Of a stretch of DNA of 64,000 nt, positions 25,005 through 35,400 are shown one piece after another (positions within the stretch are counted from its first letter, which is position 1; every line of letters starts with the position of its first letter). The DNA comes from Chloroflexota bacterium (GTDB lineage Bacteria; Chloroflexota; UBA6077; FW602-bin22; CADDYW01), in contig JAJPIK010000118.1 in assembly GCA_021324795.1 (NCBI GenBank), positions 1 to 64,000 of the forward strand, read 5' to 3'. The notes below the pieces were generated by a model that saw only the letters and a program-made list of their open reading frames with translations, ran no database searches and had not been told where the DNA came from. The position numbers and the translations under genes were made by a program.

Positions 25005-26285
25005 CTACTTGCCGTTTTCATCTGCCGTGGTGACCGAGTCCGTGGCTGAGCGCCGCTTATGCTGCTCAATCGCGTCTTGATACAGATCTGCGATCCGTCG
25101 GGCCGCGAGGTTCCACTGATGGTAGTTCTCGACGTAACGTCGCCCTGCCTGTCCAAGCTGGCTGCGAAGGTCGGCGTCGCCGAGGAGACGGCAAACGTGC
25201 GCGGCGAACTCGGATGGCGTATCGGCAACCAGCAGATCCTGCCCGGGCTGCGCCTGAAGACCGGCGAAACCTTCCCGGGTGCAAACGACTGGAACGCCCA
25301 TTGCCATGGCCTCGAGCACTTTATTCTGGATTCCTACCTTCACCGTCACCGGACAGATCACCACCGTCGCTCGTCCCAGATAATCACGCATGTCCGGAAC
25401 GTACCCGGTGACCGAAATCGCCGGATCACCAGTCAACGCCTGCACGGCGCTCGGGGGATCGCTGCCAACGATCTGGAATCGAACGTCCGGGCACTGCTGC
25501 TTGATCAGGGGGAAGATGCGTGCCTGGAAATGCAAGGCGGCGGTGACGTTCGCATGGTACGACATCTTGCCGGATAAAACCAGCGTCGCCGGCTCAGCCG
25601 AGTCCCGCCGTGGCTGGAAGTAAGCCAGATCGACGCCGTTCGGCACGACCGCGATGCGGTCCGTTCCCGACAGGGCGCGTAATGCGTCGGCATCTTCGGG
25701 TGAGGTGACCGCGATGCGGTCGAATCGCTGGACGAGCTCTGCTTCGTAGGCTCGGGTCCGGGGTAGCTCGAACCTCGCGAGAAACCGCTGACGGCGGCTG
25801 TGACTGAGACGACTCGTGCGCTCAAAGAGCAGCGAGATGCTATCAACCGAGTCGAAAACCGTTGGGACGTGGCGAGGAATCTCCGACGCCACGTACCCCG
25901 CCCGTAGATGCTCGACGTGGACCACGTCAAAAGGACCCCGGAGAGCGGCAGGTAAAGGCTGGCCCGCGATATTTCCAGCAACACGTGGCTCACCCAGCGC
26001 GCCTCGGACGAGGCGCACGAGCTCTTTTGACTGACAATATGCCCCTTGTAAAGGCATCCGGCTCGGCAGCGCTCGCAGGCAGTTTGCCACGGCCCGGGCG
26101 CGGCTCAAGCGAACCCCAACGACCGAGCACAATGATCCCAGCGCATTGAGATCTTCTTGCTCCCGCTCGTGCTGCCAGAGCGTCAAAACGACCACCTCGT
26201 GACTGCGCGCGAGCTGACGAATCAAATGGTACGGCCGGACTCGAATCGGTGAGGGGACGTAGGGAGTGATAAAAAGGATTCTCAT
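25005..26285 (-). CDS. GT4-family glycosyltransferase
   Basis: A 426-residue GT-B enzyme. The N-terminal half begins MRILFITPYVPSPIRVRPYH, and the C-terminal half has VVPNGVDLAYF, SYHANVTAALHF and the donor-site stretch KVLEAMAMGVPVVCT. This is the sugar transferase 1/4-4-12 type found in exopolysaccharide loci. Donor and acceptor sugars are not predictable. It overlaps the stop of the preceding GT4 gene by 4 nt (ATGA), so the pair is co-translated, and the two proteins are paralogues with the same opening MRIL-PY-P. Confidence 0.88.
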   Translation of the reverse strand: MRILFITPYVPSPIRVRPYHLIRQLARSHEVVVLTLWQHEREQEDLNALGSLCSVVGVRLSRARAVANCLRALPSRMPLQGAYCQSKELVRLVRGALGEPRVAGNIAGQPLPAALRGPFDVVHVEHLRAGYVASEIPRHVPTVFDSVDSISLLFERTSRLSHSRRQRFLARFELPRTRAYEAELVQRFDRIAVTSPEDADALRALSGTDRIAVVPNGVDLAYFQPRRDSAEPATLVLSGKMSYHANVTAALHFQARIFPLIKQQCPDVRFQIVGSDPPSAVQALTGDPAISVTGYVPDMRDYLGRATVVICPVTVKVGIQNKVLEAMAMGVPVVCTREGFAGLQAQPGQDLLVADTPSEFAAHVCRLLGDADLRSQLGQAGRRYVENYHQWNLAARRIADLYQDAIEQHKRRSATDSVTTADENGK

Positions 26286-27556
26286 CGCTCTCTATCCGGA
26301 AGTCCTTTTACTCGCTGGATGAATCCCCCCATTTCCTCTCCCTCCGGAAGAGGGTTAGGGTGAGAGGAATCAACCGGATAAATCTCGTCGAGTCCGGAGA
26401 GCGCGGTTCGCCAATCGTATTGGGATGCGACGAGGTCGCGCCCTGCCCGAGCGAGGCGAGTCCCCAGCGCGGAATCCCGGAGCAGTCGAATAACCGCCGC
26501 GGCAAAGTCGCGCGGGTTATCAGCAACCAAGAGATGTTGTTCGGGTTGGGCAGCGATCCCTTCCATCCCAATTGTCGTCGAGACGATCGGAATCCCCCGA
26601 GCAAACGCTTCCAGGATTTTCACCCGCATGCCGCTGCCGGAGTGAACCGGAACGACCAGAACCGCGCTCTGACGCAGGAAGGGCTCGAGATCTGCCACGT
26701 AGCCCAGCACATTGATGCCGCTGCCCGGGGTCGCGAGCTGAGTCACCTTGGCGGGCGGACGACTCCCGACGACGTCGAACTCGACCCCGGGCGCCGCCTG
26801 CCGAATCAACGGGAAGACCTCGGTCGCAAACCAGTAGACTCCCTCGACGTTCGGAGGATAGAACATCGTCGCGACACTCAGGATACGCCGCGCTTCGGCC
26901 GGACGCGGCTGAAAAGCCAGCTCCTCGGTATCGACGGCGATCGGAATCACCTTGGCCCGGAGTGGTGGCCCGCCCGGACTCTCCAGCGCGGCGCGATCCT
27001 CGGTGCTAACGACGGTCACCCGATCGAAGCGCTGGCAGATCGTTTCTTCGTACGCCCGAAGCTTACGCCACTCGATCTCCGCGGCCAGACGCTTGGGGCC
27101 CCAATCCGAGCGCTGGGCCGCCCGCCGGACGATCGTCCAGACCGCGTTGTGCTCGTCGAGGACGCGCAACCGCACCGGGAGATCCACGGCAAACTGCGCC
27201 ATCGACAGTTGATCGGCGTGAACAGCATCGAAATGCTCTCGGTTGAGCAGGTCGTCCAAGGCGCGGCGCATGGTCACGCGATCGTCGCGCTCGATCAGAA
27301 ACGGTCGCCCGCTCAGCAGGCTTCGGGTAAGGTAGCCGAGGTCGAGGAGCCGAGACCGGCGGAGCGGCACCGTCGTCACCCCGTGGCAATAGCGCCGAAG
27401 GGCTCGCGCGTTCGTATCCTCCGCTGCCGAGCGAACGAACGAGACCAAGTGGATCTCGTGGCGTTGGGCCAGGTAGCGCAGGACGTTATAGGTTTTGATC
27501 TTCGGACCGCTATCCGGCGGATACGGTACCACTTGAGTAAGCAGCAAGATGCGCAT
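26282..27556 (-). CDS. GT4-family glycosyltransferase with REP-encoded C-terminus
   Basis: A 424-residue paralogue of the next gene downstream: MRILLLTQVVPYPPDSG at the N-terminus, then VIPIAVDTEEL, FYPPNVEGVYWF and KILEAFARGIPIVST. The last 25 or so residues (beginning SHPNPLPEGEEMG) are translated from a REP-like palindrome at 26332-26369, so the natural C-terminus has been extended by repeat insertion. It is the first gene of this pair and diverges from the glycoside hydrolase gene, with 133 bp between them. Confidence 0.88.
   Translation of the reverse strand: MRILLLTQVVPYPPDSGPKIKTYNVLRYLAQRHEIHLVSFVRSAAEDTNARALRRYCHGVTTVPLRRSRLLDLGYLTRSLLSGRPFLIERDDRVTMRRALDDLLNREHFDAVHADQLSMAQFAVDLPVRLRVLDEHNAVWTIVRRAAQRSDWGPKRLAAEIEWRKLRAYEETICQRFDRVTVVSTEDRAALESPGGPPLRAKVIPIAVDTEELAFQPRPAEARRILSVATMFYPPNVEGVYWFATEVFPLIRQAAPGVEFDVVGSRPPAKVTQLATPGSGINVLGYVADLEPFLRQSAVLVVPVHSGSGMRVKILEAFARGIPIVSTTIGMEGIAAQPEQHLLVADNPRDFAAAVIRLLRDSALGTRLARAGRDLVASQYDWRTALSGLDEIYPVDSSHPNPLPEGEEMGGFIQRVKGLPDRER
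26332..26369. repeat. REP-like palindrome inside a coding region
   Basis: On the minus strand this reads TTCCTCTCACCCTAACCCTC followed by TTCCGGAGGGAGAGGAAA. It is an imperfect palindrome of the widely dispersed CCCTAACCCTCTCCC type. It lies within the 3' end of the GT4 gene and is translated as PNPLPEGEE. Confidence 0.7.
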
Positions 27557-27632
27557 ATTCCGTCAGTTCTCCCGGTCGAGGAATGCTCATAGGCTGGTAC
27601 GAATTTCCCATAATAGGGAGCTCTAAGTAGGG

Positions 27633-27662
27633 TAGACTTTCGACCGCTCGCCGCGATAGTAT
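27633..27662 (+). promoter_or_regulatory. Possible promoter for the glycoside hydrolase gene
   Basis: TAGACT (27633-27638) and TAGTAT (27657-27662) are spaced by 18 bp, 28 bp before the GTG start at 27690. Both boxes match consensus at about four of six positions, so this is only a reasonable candidate in the short divergent gap. Confidence 0.35.
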
Positions 27663-27689
27663 GGGCGCGGAAGGAAGGTCGACAGTCAA

Positions 27690-30197
27690 GTGAACTGGTT
27701 ACTGAAGTTTCGACGAATTGTCAGCAAGCCGGTGGGACGTCTCAACCTGATGCTGATGGCTCTGGCGCTCCTCACCTCATTAACCCAGGGCAACCTCGCC
27801 GCACCAGCCGTGGCAACCGCGGCGAGCAGTCTTTCGATTTCTGGTCTGACGGCGAACGCCACCTCGATTCCCCTGTACAGCAAGTTCGAGCTGACCTTCA
27901 ACGTCAACAACACCGTCGCGACGAATCTTCAATTTCCGTATGATCCGGTCGGTGCACCGGGCCTCCAACCGGGGATCGGCATTTCCGTGCAAGCGCTTTT
28001 CCTCCCGCCCGGGCAAAGCGACTGGTCGCAAGCGATTGTCCAGCCGGGCTTCCTCTACCAGGATTATCAGCGCCAGCAGATTGGTGGTCAGGAATGGCTC
28101 TATCCAAACGGTCAACCGGTCTGGAAAATTCGCTTCGCGCCGAAGCTCAAGGGCACCTGGCAGTATCAGGTCCAAGCTCAGGATGCCTCGATTTGCACGC
28201 TCGGCATAAACCCTTGCACGACGTGGGTTTCAACGTCGATCTACAGCTTTGATGTTGGTCCAGCTCAGGTTAACAACCACGGATTCGTCCAGGCGAGCAC
28301 GACCGATCCGCGTTACCTGGTCTTCAGCGATGGCACACCTTTCGTCGGCCTCGGAACCGGTACGTCTTTCAGCTTATCCAATTTCACCTATGACGCGGCG
28401 AAACAACTGGCCACCGATTCTGCCAACGGCATTCAGCTCCTCCGGGTCTGGATGGACGGCACCGACGTTGCCGGTAGCTCGTGGGGACCGTGGGCGTGGT
28501 ACCAGGGCCCGGCCTACGCTAGCTACATGCCCGATCCCGGTCTTTGGGTCGGCCCCGCCGGCTCCGGCTACGATTACGTCTATGACCTGACTCAAGGCGT
28601 TGTCAGTACCACGCGCACGTGCATTTTCGACGGATTCTGGCAGGGGCCAATCGCCGTCAAGCCGAACACGACCTATCTCATGAAGGTCACTGCCCAGACC
28701 GCGAATGTGACCGGTCCCCGAATCACGAGTAATCCCAATTATGGCCTCACGATCAAGCAAGGCTTCCCGGGAGCCTGGCCGAATAACTGCCCCGATGACC
28801 TTGCTGCATCGCCCAACCTTGTCCCCTACCTTGCCAACTCCAGTTCAACGTGGAGTGACTGGACAACCGTTCAGGGGACCTTCACGACCGGTTCAACGCA
28901 ATATTTCTTGAATAATCTGTACCTCATGCTCGACAACACGAATACCGGCCAGGCGCACGTTGCCCAGATCACCCTGCAAGAGCAGTTGCCCGACGGCACC
29001 TACGGCCCCAACCTGCTGATGAAGAGTCAGGGGAACGTTCACGAAGACTATAATCAGCTCCGCTCCTGGGATTGGGATTACGTGCTCGATCAGGCGGCAC
29101 AGCAAGGCGTCTATTTCAAGCTCGTCACTCTCGAGAAGCAGGATCGCGTCTGGGATTTCATCAATGGCGATGGTACCATGAACCCGAGTGGTGGAGACGA
29201 TAACTTCTATTCCCAGGATGGGCAAAAGGTTCGCCAGCTCCACTACTACTTCTACCGTTACCTGGCCGCCCGTTGGGGCTATTCCACTGCGGTCCAGTCT
29301 TGGGAGGTCGATAACGAGGGAAATCCCTCTGACACGAAAGCCTTCGACCAGGTTAACAAGCTCGCTGGCTTCATGCACCAGTGGGACCACAACCACATGG
29401 TCTCGACCTCATTCTGGACTAGCTTCCCAGCGTCGACTTTGTGGAACAATGCGAGCTATCCGAATCCCGACTACGCCGACGTTCATGCCTACACCGACAC
29501 GAGTCCCGTACCGGTCGACGAGCACGATGCTGCGAGCCTGTACATCAATGTTGATCAGTACGTTCGTAGCTTCAAGGTCGGCAAACCAGTCATTCGCGGC
29601 GAGACCGGCATCGAAACCTCCAACTCGCAAGAGGATCCGCTACTCGCGAACGATATTCACGGGGTCTGGCTACACAATCTTACCTGGGCCCAGCTCGACT
29701 CCGGTGGCATGTACGATCTGGAGTTCTACACCGACGACATCGCCAAGAACAATCTCTACTTTCAGTATCTACCTGTCCATGACTTCCTGAATAGTATTCC
29801 CCTCGCCAACGGACATTATCAGGACGCCGGAGCGGTGGCGACCGGAGCGAACGTCCGGGTCGTCGGCCAGAAAGACCTTGTCAACGGGCGAGCTCACCTC
29901 TGGATTCAGAACAAGAACCACACCTGGTATAACGTGGTGAACAATATCGCCTGGGGACAGCTCTCGGGAACGGTCACCATTGGTGGTTTCACTCCGAACC
30001 AGTCCTACCCGGTCGAGCTCTGGGAGTTCGACGATCCCGGCAATCTCACGAAGGTCCAGAGCACCCTGACGGCCGATGGGGCAGGAAATCTAACCTTAGA
30101 CCTCACGACCCTACCCAGCACCGTGACCGATACCGCCGTCAAGATTGGTGACTACAGCCAGGCATTTAGCCTGCAGTTGTCTCCGATTTTAAAGTAG
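27690..30197 (+). CDS. Secreted DUF5060-type glycoside hydrolase
   Basis: An 835-residue exported protein with a signal sequence (cleavage likely near residue 46 after AVATA). A DUF5060-like beta domain (about 55-185, with GFLYQDYQ and LKGTWQYQVQA) precedes a TIM-barrel hydrolase. Glu543 in SWEVDNEGN and Glu638 in VIRGETGIE are placed like the acid/base and nucleophile of clan-A glycosidases. A beta-rich, carbohydrate-binding-like segment (about 300-445) appears inserted after the first barrel strand (LLRVWMDG). The C-terminal 120 residues are beta-rich. GTG start with GGAAGG upstream. It may trim the locus's own polysaccharide; the substrate is unknown. Confidence 0.8.
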   Translation: MNWLLKFRRIVSKPVGRLNLMLMALALLTSLTQGNLAAPAVATAASSLSISGLTANATSIPLYSKFELTFNVNNTVATNLQFPYDPVGAPGLQPGIGISVQALFLPPGQSDWSQAIVQPGFLYQDYQRQQIGGQEWLYPNGQPVWKIRFAPKLKGTWQYQVQAQDASICTLGINPCTTWVSTSIYSFDVGPAQVNNHGFVQASTTDPRYLVFSDGTPFVGLGTGTSFSLSNFTYDAAKQLATDSANGIQLLRVWMDGTDVAGSSWGPWAWYQGPAYASYMPDPGLWVGPAGSGYDYVYDLTQGVVSTTRTCIFDGFWQGPIAVKPNTTYLMKVTAQTANVTGPRITSNPNYGLTIKQGFPGAWPNNCPDDLAASPNLVPYLANSSSTWSDWTTVQGTFTTGSTQYFLNNLYLMLDNTNTGQAHVAQITLQEQLPDGTYGPNLLMKSQGNVHEDYNQLRSWDWDYVLDQAAQQGVYFKLVTLEKQDRVWDFINGDGTMNPSGGDDNFYSQDGQKVRQLHYYFYRYLAARWGYSTAVQSWEVDNEGNPSDTKAFDQVNKLAGFMHQWDHNHMVSTSFWTSFPASTLWNNASYPNPDYADVHAYTDTSPVPVDEHDAASLYINVDQYVRSFKVGKPVIRGETGIETSNSQEDPLLANDIHGVWLHNLTWAQLDSGGMYDLEFYTDDIAKNNLYFQYLPVHDFLNSIPLANGHYQDAGAVATGANVRVVGQKDLVNGRAHLWIQNKNHTWYNVVNNIAWGQLSGTVTIGGFTPNQSYPVELWEFDDPGNLTKVQSTLTADGAGNLTLDLTTLPSTVTDTAVKIGDYSQAFSLQLSPILK

Positions 30198-30276
30198 TTC
30201 CACGGTGAGCTTTGCCACGTGTCATGCTGATCCCTTCTCGAACCGCCATCCTCAGTCATCTGACTGGATTTATTCT

Positions 30277-31032
30277 TTAGTGCCGGTTATTGCGTCGGGC
30301 GACGTCACGAACTATCCGCCGTGTTTTCCGATAAAGCCGCACGAGTAATGGATTCCGGAGGCGGTGGATCTCTTGATTCTTTTCCTCGAGTAGTCGCTCG
30401 AGCAGGGTAATGATCTTGTCTTTGTCCCGAACGATCGCTTCGAGCTGATCGTTGTTTTCCTGAAGTGCCCAAACGAGACGCTCCTGCTCGTCGCTCAGCA
30501 CCAGCTTCGGGGTATCCATCTCGGCGCTCCATGGTAGCTCGTCCAGAAAAGCGTTAGGATCCTTGATCGCCTGCAAGACCGCATGCAAGTGAGAGCCATC
30601 CATTTTGTTCTCGACGATCCGGAAGCGCGCGGTGATGCCATAGGCTTCGGTCAAGAAAGAGCCATAGCCATTGGTAAAATAGCGGAGGGTCTCGAGTGTC
30701 CAGAAGCTGACATGGGTCGGATCCCGGAACGCTTCGACCATCGGATACGCCGGCGAACGCATCTCAAACTCGCCACCGTGCTTGAGAATGCGCCAGATCT
30801 CGTTCACAAGCGAGATTACTGGTGTGCGCCGGTGCCCGGCGTCGGTCCAGACGCAAAAGGGGACGTGCTCCATGAAGTCAAAGGCTACCACCCGGTCCGC
30901 CACGTCATTGGGGAGCGGAATCGGCTCGAAACCAAGGTTGCAGACGTAGTCCGCCTTGGTCGTCGGTGGCCCGACGACGTCGATACCAACGTCTCCCCGC
31001 TTGTTGCGACCACAGCCAAGATCAACGATCAC
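30277..31032 (-). CDS. SAM-dependent methyltransferase with C-terminal coiled coil
   Basis: A 251-residue class I methyltransferase: VIVDLGCGRNKRGDVGID (motif I), LPNDVADRVVAFDFMEHV (motif IV) and LKHGGEFEMRSPAYP. Residues 185-240 (QERLVWALQENNDQLEAIV onward) form a likely coiled coil ending in a basic tail, as in methyltransferases that regulate O-antigen chain ends. The GTG at 31032 is used, 8 nt after GGGAG, because the frame upstream has no homology. It is 55 bp downstream of a GT4 gene and converges on the hydrolase gene. Confidence 0.82.
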   Translation of the reverse strand: MIVDLGCGRNKRGDVGIDVVGPPTTKADYVCNLGFEPIPLPNDVADRVVAFDFMEHVPFCVWTDAGHRRTPVISLVNEIWRILKHGGEFEMRSPAYPMVEAFRDPTHVSFWTLETLRYFTNGYGSFLTEAYGITARFRIVENKMDGSHLHAVLQAIKDPNAFLDELPWSAEMDTPKLVLSDEQERLVWALQENNDQLEAIVRDKDKIITLLERLLEEKNQEIHRLRNPLLVRLYRKTRRIVRDVARRNNRH

Positions 31033-31087
31033 CTGCTCTTCTCCCAGAAGTTGACATCTGAAATTGACGTTTGAAATCAGAGAGATT

Positions 31088-32233
31088 TCACTTCGCGGCA
31101 ACGACTGCCTCGTAGCTTTCCAGGATGCGCTGCGCGCTCCGTCGCCAGGAAAACTCGGCGGCGCGGGCGAAGCCTTTTTCGCGAAGCTTTTGGGCGGCGC
31201 AGCGATCCCCGAGCACGAGCGCAAGGTGCCGAGCCAGGGTCGCCGCGTCGGTCGCGTCGGCAAGCAGGGCGGCGTCGCCGACGACCTCGGGAATTGAGCC
31301 GCGGTTCGAAGCGATCACTGGCGCACCGCAGGTCATCGCCTCGATCGCCGGCAAGCCAAAGCCCTCGAAGAAAGACGGGAAAACGAATGCCTCGGCACTG
31401 CTGTAGAGCGCGACCAGATCCTCGGTAGACGGTCGTAGCAGTAGCTGCGCATCACCATTCGTCACCGCCTCGTGAACGATCGGCAAGAGATCCAGGCGCC
31501 GCGAGAAAAAGACGATCTTCTTATCCTTGCGGATCTCCGGTGGAAGCCGTCGCCAGGCTTCCACCAAAACTCCCGGGTTCTTCAACGCATCGGCCAGGAC
31601 GAAGGGCTGACTGAGACCATGGCGTTGGCACACCTCCGCCAGCACCGTCGGATCTTCAATCCGACGGATCACCGGCGCTGGAGCGTTCGGCACGATCCAG
31701 ATGCGCTCGGCAGAAAAGTTACTGTGCTGGGCGATCTTCTGCCGCGAGTAATCCGACACCGTGAGCAACAGGCTCGCCCTGGTCAGCGCTAGTCGACTGC
31801 AGTAATGCAAGTAGGCCAGCATGGCCAGCGTGCGCGGCCGCCGCTTCCCCCAGCCGTAAGAGATCCCGCGAATGATCTGCGGCAGAGGCAGAATGTTGAG
31901 CTCATCGTGGAGGGTAATCACTGTTCGCGCGCTCGCCGGACCGAAGCCATAATTCGTTGGAAAGTGGGCGACGTCCAGGTGATCTCGCTCCATCGTCCGC
32001 CACATGAAGAAATCATTGGCGACGCTCGATAGGGGAGTGCGATAGGGGAGATAGCGGACCGTCACGTGGCTCGGCAGATCCTGGAGCTCGAGAGGCCGCT
32101 TGGTATCCGCGTAGAGAAAGATCTGGTGCTCACGGGCGAGCTCGATCAGCTCCGGGACGAATTGGGCCACGTAGGTGTGGACGCCGCCAACCAGACCATG
32201 CGAGAGATAGCGAACGTCAATGCCAATGCGCAA
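31088..32233 (-). CDS. GT4-family glycosyltransferase
   Basis: A 381-residue GT4 enzyme of the mannosyltransferase B-like group: RIGIDVRYLSHGLVGGVHTY, then RIWIVPNAPAPVI, FVLADALKNPGVLVEAW and the donor-site EGFGLPAIEAMTCGAPVIAS, PEVVGDAALL. The start is TTG 32233, because GGAGG lies 7 nt upstream and homology begins there. The frame continues upstream to 32371 through a REP-like element, which is probably untranslated. Confidence 0.9.
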   Translation of the reverse strand: MRIGIDVRYLSHGLVGGVHTYVAQFVPELIELAREHQIFLYADTKRPLELQDLPSHVTVRYLPYRTPLSSVANDFFMWRTMERDHLDVAHFPTNYGFGPASARTVITLHDELNILPLPQIIRGISYGWGKRRPRTLAMLAYLHYCSRLALTRASLLLTVSDYSRQKIAQHSNFSAERIWIVPNAPAPVIRRIEDPTVLAEVCQRHGLSQPFVLADALKNPGVLVEAWRRLPPEIRKDKKIVFFSRRLDLLPIVHEAVTNGDAQLLLRPSTEDLVALYSSAEAFVFPSFFEGFGLPAIEAMTCGAPVIASNRGSIPEVVGDAALLADATDAATLARHLALVLGDRCAAQKLREKGFARAAEFSWRRSAQRILESYEAVVAAK

Positions 32234-32324
32234 GGATTTTCCTCCAAACGTCACGGGAGAATGATCAGTCAAGACTGGCGATGACCAGCGGGGGTGGCAC
32301 AGTTGAACTGACGAACGTACGATC

Positions 32325-32350
32325 TTCTCTCCCAAAGGGAGGGGGCGAAG
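32325..32350. repeat. REP-like element
   Basis: TCTCTCCCAAAGGGAGGGGG within 32325-32350, an imperfect palindrome of the same family as those at 24970 and 26332. It lies in the gap between the large secreted protein gene and the GT4 gene. Confidence 0.5.
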
Positions 32351-32422
32351 CCAGCACGCCCGTTGGTTCAATCTCCCCGCCCCACGCTCTAGGGTCAGAG
32401 TAGCGCTGCTCGTCGACGTTAA

Positions 32423-35400
32423 TTATGACCCGGCGCTGCGGAAGGCGACCACGGCCACGCGGTAGTTCACCGCCTGGGGATAGGAAAAAGTGGCCGTATA
32501 CTGGCCCGTCACGTTTACTGCCTGGTCCTCGGTAAAGAGAGCGTCGCAGCAAAGGTCATTGGGCTGGCTCTGGCGCAGGGTGTAGTTGGAACCAGCAGTC
32601 GCCGAGACGACACTCACATCGGTAAAGGTCGAGGCGCTGAAGAGCAAGTCATTTGCCTGGCTGGTCGCGGCGCTCAAAGTCGCCGTGGCCTGGCTGCCAT
32701 TGCCATTGGCGTGCCCCACCTGATCGACGACGTTGCTTGCTGCCAGCCCTCCGTATTCGTGAATCGCCACGCTCACTGCCCCCGGATTCTGCAAGGTGAC
32801 GGTGACGGTGAAGTTTGTCCCACCAACCACGTTCGGGGCATACCAGATGCTCAAGGGCTGGACCGCTCCCTCGGGCACTGAGGGATCCTCGACTGCCTTG
32901 CTGTAAGGGTTGCCAGCGCTATCCGTGACGCTACTGACCGCCTCGATATCGCTGCTGTTCCAGGGGGCAACCGCGACCACGATCAGGTCGCCACTCGTGA
33001 CCGCATTGCCGAAGCTCGCGGTCTGGCTACTAACCGGATTAGCAGTGAAGGAGAGAGCGCTCTGGATGTAATGGCCAACGCCTCTGGAAGCCGACGAACT
33101 GGTCGCGGTCGGCGTGGGGCTGCTCGTCGCGGTTGGCGTTGGTGTGCTGGTCGGGGTCGCCGTCGGACTATTGGTCGAGGTAGCCGTCGCGGTCGGTGTC
33201 AGTGTGCTGGTCAGCGTGGCTGTCGGGGTCGCCGTTGGAGTACCTGATCCAGTTGAGTCTGGAGTGAAAACGACGTCGACCCAGTAATTGGTTGCCTGGT
33301 ATGTTTGCGTGGGGAAGGTGCCGACAGTACTGTAGACTTCGACGCCGTTGGGTCCATCAACCCCATTCTGCAGCGCGTGGAGCGGCGGCCAATTGACCCC
33401 AGCAGTTGTGAAGTAATCCAGGTTGGCGGCGAAGCCACCGACGTCGGTGTGATAGGAGGCGACGTAGGTCGTGTTCGCGATAATCGGCACCGGGGCCGCA
33501 AAATTGACCTGCTGCCAACCGGTCGCGGTCTCGTTGGTGAAGGTGGCGCTGGCCAAGAGGACGCCGTTGCTGGTCCACAAATGCCCGACGTGGGTTCCGG
33601 TGTTCGCCGGCCCCTTGTAAAAACGCAGTCCGGTGATCAAGCCATTCACGTCCGAGCGGAACTTCACTCCCACCTCGATGGCGTTGGGGTCGTTACGCGA
33701 GGCCTCGGCGGGCGTGGCCGCGTTGCTCCAAATACTGCACGGACAAGCCCGCTGGACGACGGTGACCGTGAGGCCGGCCGCGGGCGTCTCAATATTTCCA
33801 CTATCGTCGGTGGCTCGGCTGCGCAGTGTCACCGGTCCCAGTACGCTCGGGATCCAGCTATAACTCCAATTCGTTGTCCCCCTAGCTCGATGCCAGGTTG
33901 CTCCACCATCGACCGAGACCTCCACCCCCGCTACCACGCCGCCCCCGCTATCGGTGGCGGTCCCGGTGATCGTCACGGTGTTATTCGGCACGATCGCACC
34001 GTTCACTGGAGAGGTGATGGTCGAGGTCGGTGGGGTGGTGTCGGTTGAAGGGGCGGCCGGGACGAGACCGGGCTGGAGCGTGGCGGGCTGCACGCCCATA
34101 TCGGCTAGCAAGTTAACCGTGGCTTGCTGGAGATTGACGTCAGTGCCCGTGGGCACGCCCAGGGGATTGTCGTGATTGGCATCCAAGCCCCAGGACCACT
34201 GCACCGTGCCCGCGTTGAACACAAGCGCACCACTGCTCGAGCGATAGAGCGTCAGTCTATGGGTTGCAACCCCGGAACGAAAAGTCGCGCCGTAGTCGAC
34301 GACGCGCTGTTGCACGTTGACCGTCGTTGACGACAGGTCAACGACACCCGCGGGCCGAAACCTGTTGTCCAAATCTTCATCCCACTCGTAGCCCAAGATC
34401 GCATAGGGGAAGGTGTAGGTCTGATTGGCGGCCAGCCTCGCGATGGCGGTGTTGCGCCAAAAGCGAAGCTGGCTAAAGTTGCTCGGCACGGTGAGATACT
34501 CAAAGTCAGGGCCATTCACTGTGTAGATTGATCCGCTCAACGCGTTTTCCGGACGGCCGCCATCGGCCGGGGGGCTGAAGCGGGGATCCCGCCAGGTCCC
34601 AGTCCAGATCGGTGGGTCCAAGGGATCGAGCGGCTGGAGAGAAAAAGTTTCCTTGTAGCAGACTAAGGTGCGATAAGGAGTGCCCGACCCGTCGATGCTC
34701 TTCTCCCAGCGGGTTTTCCAGACGCCCTGATCGCCGCTGAAGAAAGCCAGGTTGACGCCGGCCGCGCGGGCCGCTTCCATGCTTGCGCGTTGCCCGCCGG
34801 ACCAGTACTCGTCGTGACCGACCGACAAGAAGACCTTGTGATTCTTGAGCAAGCTACCATACCGCTCACTGTCGACGCCAGTAAAGTAGCTGACGTTATA
34901 GCCATTGGCTTCCAGCCAGCGGACCATTGGGTATTCACTGTTGAAGACCCAGGAGATCGCCGTGGGGACGTTAGGGTCTACCGCGGCGTCATTGAAGGGT
35001 CGATTGTAGCTGACTTTGTACGCGCGACCAGCCGGTAATCCCTCATACAGACTATTGCCGCCATAGTTGTTGTAGGCTTGCCAGGTAGTATCAGAGGTTT
35101 GGAAGAGCAGGGGCGAACGCCCCGCATCGTTGCGCACGACGAAAAAGATGTGGCTGGCTCCCTCGGTGTCAGGCCGCACCAGCTTGGCGAAGTAGATGCC
35201 GGAGGTCGCGGTCAGCGGCACTGTCCAGGACGCCGAGGGCGCCCAGTTCCCACAGTCGATCAGACCGGTCGTTGCATCAGTCAGGCAGGCCGGCTGGGAT
35301 TGGGGCAGGGGCACCGAGGGCTTAACGGTGGCGATCTGACGGGCACCCATGCCACCGTAATAACCCAGCCGATAAATCGTAAGAGTGTAGGTGATCGCGG

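Noticed and set aside
26360..27592. A 410-codon open frame on the plus strand
   Set aside because: It mirrors the GT4 gene on the other strand; composition is Arg/Asp/His-rich with no motif, typical of an antisense shadow in GC-rich DNA.
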